This document shows positions 5,312-7,704 of a DNA stretch of 7,704 nucleotides, one piece after another. Both the position numbers and the translations under genes were made by a program. The notes under the pieces were generated by a model. That model was given only the letters and a program-made list of their open reading frames with translations. It was not told where the DNA came from and ran no database searches. The DNA is taken from assembly GCA_913775215.1 (NCBI GenBank), contig CAJYKO010000145.1, forward strand, positions 1 to 7,704, read 5' to 3'. This stretch comes from an uncultured Devosia sp. GTDB taxonomy: Bacteria > Pseudomonadota > Alphaproteobacteria > Rhizobiales > Devosiaceae. Every line of letters begins with the position of its first letter. Position 1 is the stretch's first letter.

Positions 5312-6252
5312 GGGCGATGCATCACATCCTGGGCGCTCAGAAGCGCAACCAGCGCGGTTATTGCCGTGCTCAGACCTTTATAAGATATCGCATAAATTTC
5401 CTCCCGCGGCAGTCGAAAATACTGGTTGTTCTGACAGGCCCAAAGTACGTCGCAATAGGTTTCAAGGACTTCGCGCATACGAGCATCTGCATCCAGAGGG
5501 CCTTCGTCGCGATCTGCGCGATAGGAGTCGAAAATGATGTCCGCATCCAAAGTCGGCAGAAACTCAGCGCTGAGTTTGATTTCCGAGCCCTTGGTCACGT
5601 TTTCAAAGGCCGGGGCAAATTTGAAGCCAGCATCACGCAGAACAATACCCAAGCTTCCATATGTGTGCATGACGGTGACCATGCCGTCGGCTGCATCGAT
5701 CACCGAGACGGTCGTTGAAGGTGCATCGACAAGTTCCGTCAATTGCGCAAGCTCGGCCGCGTAGCGAGTTTGCATCCGAGCGTGACGGTCCTGCGTCCCG
5801 GTTAAGTCGGCAAGGCGCTCATATATCCCCATGTAGCCTGTCACGGCTGGATCGAGCACGACCGTGGGAGCGATGCGTTCAAGCTGCTCTATCGGAGACT
5901 CTCGGGTGGCCAGGGTTATGATCAGGTCCGGCTCGGCCTTTGCAAGGGCCTCGATATCGAGATCATTGCCCAGGAAGGCGATGTCACTGTTGGAAAAATC
6001 TACTCCAGTCAGGATTGTGCTTGCGCGAATATAGGGACCCTCATCTGAAACCCGGCCATGGCTGGCAACCGGGTCAACGCCAAGCTCGATCAGCGGAATT
6101 GTGATCCGCAGATCGTCGAGACTGGCAATGCGCTGGGGATTGACGGGAATATCCACCGTTCGTCCTGCATCATCGGTGAAAACTCTCGTTTCGGCGCTGA
6201 CCGCTGAGGTTGCCATCGCCAGCGCGGCAAAAAGTAGCATCAGAAATTTCAT
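5308..6252 (-). CDS. Periplasmic substrate-binding protein, Fe-siderophore/haem (FecB/BtuF-like) type, orphan
   Basis: The 314-residue product resembles class III ABC-importer binding proteins, which capture ferric siderophores, haem or cobalamin in the periplasm. Residues 1-20 are a Sec signal (MKFLMLLFAALAMATSAVSA). The family pattern follows: FTDDAGRTVDIPVNPQRIAS, LGVDPVASHGR, IEALAKAEPDLIIT (100-113), YGSLGIVLRDAGF (198-210) and DADIIFDSYRAD (236-247). The C-terminal domain has C267 and C273, a possible disulfide. I chose ATG 6252 because it gives a clean signal peptide and has GGGGTG upstream; an in-frame TTG at 6267 would add five residues. No permease or ATPase gene is visible, so its transporter must be elsewhere or shared. 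G+C is lower in places than in tilS (27 of 60 bases in 5341-5400, against 40 of 60 in 4321-4380). Its promoter has an iron-box-like palindrome. The ligand cannot be named from sequence. Confidence 0.85.
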   Translation of the reverse strand: MKFLMLLFAALAMATSAVSAETRVFTDDAGRTVDIPVNPQRIASLDDLRITIPLIELGVDPVASHGRVSDEGPYIRASTILTGVDFSNSDIAFLGNDLDIEALAKAEPDLIITLATRESPIEQLERIAPTVVLDPAVTGYMGIYERLADLTGTQDRHARMQTRYAAELAQLTELVDAPSTTVSVIDAADGMVTVMHTYGSLGIVLRDAGFKFAPAFENVTKGSEIKLSAEFLPTLDADIIFDSYRADRDEGPLDADARMREVLETYCDVLWACQNNQYFRLPREEIYAISYKGLSTAITALVALLSAQDVMHRP

Positions 6253-6285
6253 CGCGTCACACCCCAAAGGACTTTCGTGTTACCT

Positions 6286-6313
6286 TCCATATTTTGCTGA
6301 CTAAAATAGTCAA
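6286..6313 (-). promoter_or_regulatory. Candidate promoter of the substrate-binding protein gene
   Basis: Read on the minus strand, TTGACT (6313-6308) matches the -35 consensus in five of six positions. Sixteen bases downstream is TATGGA (6291-6286), a partial -10 match. The start ATG is 33 bases beyond it. The -35 hexamer overlaps the TGA-N9-TCA palindrome, the usual layout of repression. The -10 match is weak, so the exact promoter is uncertain. Confidence 0.45.
6298..6312. promoter_or_regulatory. Candidate RirA-type iron operator (TGA-N9-TCA palindrome)
   Basis: TGACTA-AAA-TAGTCA is a perfect palindrome with 6-base arms and the core TGA-N9-TCA. This core is the known form of the Iron-Rhodo or IRO box bound by RirA, the Rrf2-family iron-sulfur repressor of iron uptake in many Hyphomicrobiales and Rhodobacterales. 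It overlaps the -35 element of a gene that encodes a siderophore-type binding protein, so position and target both fit. Other Rrf2 proteins such as IscR could bind similar sites. Binding itself is inferred. Confidence 0.6.
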
Positions 6314-6500
6314 ATATTTATCCGGTGCGCGTGGGAGCCCAGATGCCGATACGCCGTTAATCCCGCCTCGACACCATGACTGGACGGAATGGGCAGACGG
6401 CCGCAGGTCTTGGACTTGTAACGCGCCAATGAGGGACTTACCTCCTTGAGGCCACTGGATGCCGCAGGCACCGGCGATCCCCAATTGCCCAGAGAACCAA

Positions 6501-7277
6501 ATGCAGATCGACCTTTCAGGTAAAACCGCACTCGTCACCGGCTCTACGGAGGGCATCGGTCTTGGCATCGCCAAGGGCCTTGCAGGCGCAGGTGCGCATG
6601 TCATCGTCAACGGCCGCAATGCAAACACGGTCTCGGCCGTGGCGGCGGCACTCGGAAACAATGCTCGCGGCATTGCCGCTGATCTGGGTACCGCCGCGGG
6701 TATCGAGCAGCTGATCGCCGCCGTTCCGCATGTGGATATCCTTGTGAGCAATCTCGGGATTTTTGAGATGGGCGACTTCTTCGACATTGATGATGCCGCC
6801 TGGGACCGCCACTGGCAGGTCAATGTCATGGCCGGCGTAAGGCTGGCGCGTGCCTACCTGCCCGGCATGCAAAGCCGCAACTGGGGCCGGGTCATCATTC
6901 TGGGATCTGAATCCGCGTTCAACATTCCTGCCGATGTGATCCACTACGGCGTCACAAAGGCGGCCGATGTCGCCCTGGCGCGCGGCCTGGCCAAGCGGAT
7001 GGCGGGCACAGGCGTGACGGTCAATTCCGTTCTGCCCGGGCCCACGAAGACTGAAAAGATCGAGTGGGTCGTCGAGAGCATGCGCGGTTCCGGCGCAGGC
7101 ACAGCGGAAGAAGCAGGCTCCGCCTTCGTCAAGCAAATGCGCCCCACTTCGATCATCGGTCGCATCGCCGACGTCTCAGAAGTGGCGAATATGGTGGTCT
7201 ACCTTGCATCGCCACTCTCCTCAGCCACGACTGGCGCCTCCCTGAGGGTGGATGGCGGCATCATTGAGACGCTCTAA
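6501..7277 (+). CDS. Classical short-chain dehydrogenase/reductase (SDR), substrate unknown
   Basis: The 258-residue protein is a cytoplasmic NAD(P)-dependent oxidoreductase of the classical SDR family. It shows the cofactor glycine motif TGSTEGIG (13-20), NGR at 37-39 (the Arg suggests NADP(H) preference), ADL at 60-62, and SNLG at 83-86 in place of the usual NNAG. It also has the catalytic tetrad N109, S136 (LGSES), Y149 and K153 (YGVTK), then VNSVLPGPTKTE and the C-terminal GASLRVDGG. Length is typical. ATG 6501 gives the normal family start (MQIDLSGKTALVTG) with weak AGAGAA upstream. An in-frame ATG at 6459 has a better GAGG seven bases before it and would add 14 residues, so the start is open. 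It is divergent from the binding-protein gene across 248 bases. I see nothing that fixes the substrate, and a link to iron uptake is unproven. Confidence 0.9.
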   Translation: MQIDLSGKTALVTGSTEGIGLGIAKGLAGAGAHVIVNGRNANTVSAVAAALGNNARGIAADLGTAAGIEQLIAAVPHVDILVSNLGIFEMGDFFDIDDAAWDRHWQVNVMAGVRLARAYLPGMQSRNWGRVIILGSESAFNIPADVIHYGVTKAADVALARGLAKRMAGTGVTVNSVLPGPTKTEKIEWVVESMRGSGAGTAEEAGSAFVKQMRPTSIIGRIADVSEVANMVVYLASPLSSATTGASLRVDGGIIETL

Positions 7278-7420
7278 GCAGGGCATAGGGTTGCCTGACA
7301 TCTGACCGACCAAAGCGTGGCTCGCCGAAATCGCGCAAGCTACGCTCGCCTAAAACGTATGCCGACTGCAAGGGAGCTCACATTTTACCCCAAGAATGAC
7401 CCCAGAACAGGGATGGGGAT

Positions 7421-7704
7421 ATGGTTTTGTCACTTGAGAATTTGTCGATCGCGCCATTCCTGCCCGCAGATCGAGGACGAAAGTGCACGCCCTCGTAGGA
7501 CAACCGCAGGTATATCGACGGCATGCTGCATGTGCTGCGAACGGGCTAACGCTCGAGTCGGATGAGCGCGAAGGTAAATGGAATTTGTTCCTCTTCAGCC
7601 GCTGGGCCGGACAGGACATAGGATGGCTTGCTGCAGCGTCTTGTCGAACTGGGTCTCTGCGATGCGTTGGGCACCGTGCCCGAAGCGTCACCTGTGCGTG
7701 CAAT
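7421..7704 (+). pseudogene. Decayed IS5-type transposase gene, truncated by window end
   Basis: From ATG 7421 the frame reads MVLSLENLSIAPFLPADRGR and KCTPS, then TAG (7496-7498). It continues in the same frame as DNRRYIDGMLHVLRTG, then TAA (7547-7549). Similarity resumes in another frame at 7561 (DEREGKWNLF...RWAGQ.IGW, to about 7626) and returns to the first frame at 7631 (LQRLVELGLCDAL). Recalled IS5-family transposases carry this order: PFLP.DRGRKCTPSQDNRRYIDG, VLRTGCPWRD, ERYGKWNSVY.RFRRW, and LVELGL. Two stops and two frame changes make it a dead copy. I find no terminal inverted repeat in the 143 bases between the SDR stop and this point, and that gap holds nothing else I can name. The remainder lies beyond the window. 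Assignment to the IS5 family is from memory of the protein. Confidence 0.8.

Noticed and set aside
6313..6500. Promoter for the SDR gene on the plus strand
   Set aside because: I found no convincing -35/-10 pair with normal spacing. The operator-like palindrome may affect it, but a site cannot be placed.
7278..7420. Possible terminator or RNA gene between the SDR gene and the transposase remnant
   Set aside because: The only stem near 7279-7294 is about six pairs with a bulge and no T run, and no tRNA-like fold is visible.
1..7704. CRISPR array, tRNA, rRNA, toxin-antitoxin pair or phage genes
   Set aside because: No regularly spaced repeats, no cloverleaf-like segments and no matching protein motifs were seen on either strand.

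Overview
The window comes from the chromosome of a GC-rich alphaproteobacterium, most likely of the order Hyphomicrobiales (Rhizobiales). A Devosia-like lineage is my guess from the style of TolB and Pal, not a proven placement. Support comes from the gene order tolA-tolB-pal-cpoB-tilS, the Pal C-terminus, strong GC bias at third codon positions, and an Rrf2-type iron operator.

Bases 1-4052 hold the distal part of the Tol-Pal cell-envelope cluster: the 3' end of tolA, complete tolB, pal and cpoB (ybgF). tolQ and tolR would lie upstream, outside the window. The products form the energised bridge between inner membrane, periplasm, peptidoglycan and outer membrane that acts in outer-membrane constriction and lipid homeostasis. 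The cluster is not one simple transcript. A strong intrinsic terminator follows tolB, another follows pal, and the gaps before pal (271 bases) and cpoB (249 bases) hold further dyads and AT-rich repeats. pal and cpoB probably have their own promoters or depend on read-through. Both seem to start at non-ATG codons (GTG and TTG) behind good Shine-Dalgarno sequences.

Bases 4037-5311 encode TilS, the tRNA-Ile lysidine synthetase, overlapping cpoB by 16 bases. In related genomes ftsH usually follows tilS. Here the next gene points the other way: a periplasmic siderophore/haem-type substrate-binding protein (5308-6252, minus strand), whose stop codon interlocks with that of tilS. It has no permease or ATPase gene beside it. 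Its upstream region has a perfect TGA-N9-TCA palindrome overlapping a TTGACT -35 hexamer, the form expected of a RirA-type iron operator. A classical SDR oxidoreductase (6501-7277, plus strand) is transcribed divergently from it.

The last 284 bases are a decayed IS5-type transposase gene with two in-frame stops and two frame changes, cut by the window end. The part from 5308 onward therefore looks like an accessory patch beside a conserved housekeeping cluster: lower G+C in places, an orphan transporter part, and a dead insertion sequence. I see no CRISPR array, tRNA, rRNA or clear undescribed multigene system. The most interesting points are the putative iron operator at the orphan binding-protein gene, the synteny break after tilS, the folded leader before cpoB, and the Tat-like signal on TolB.
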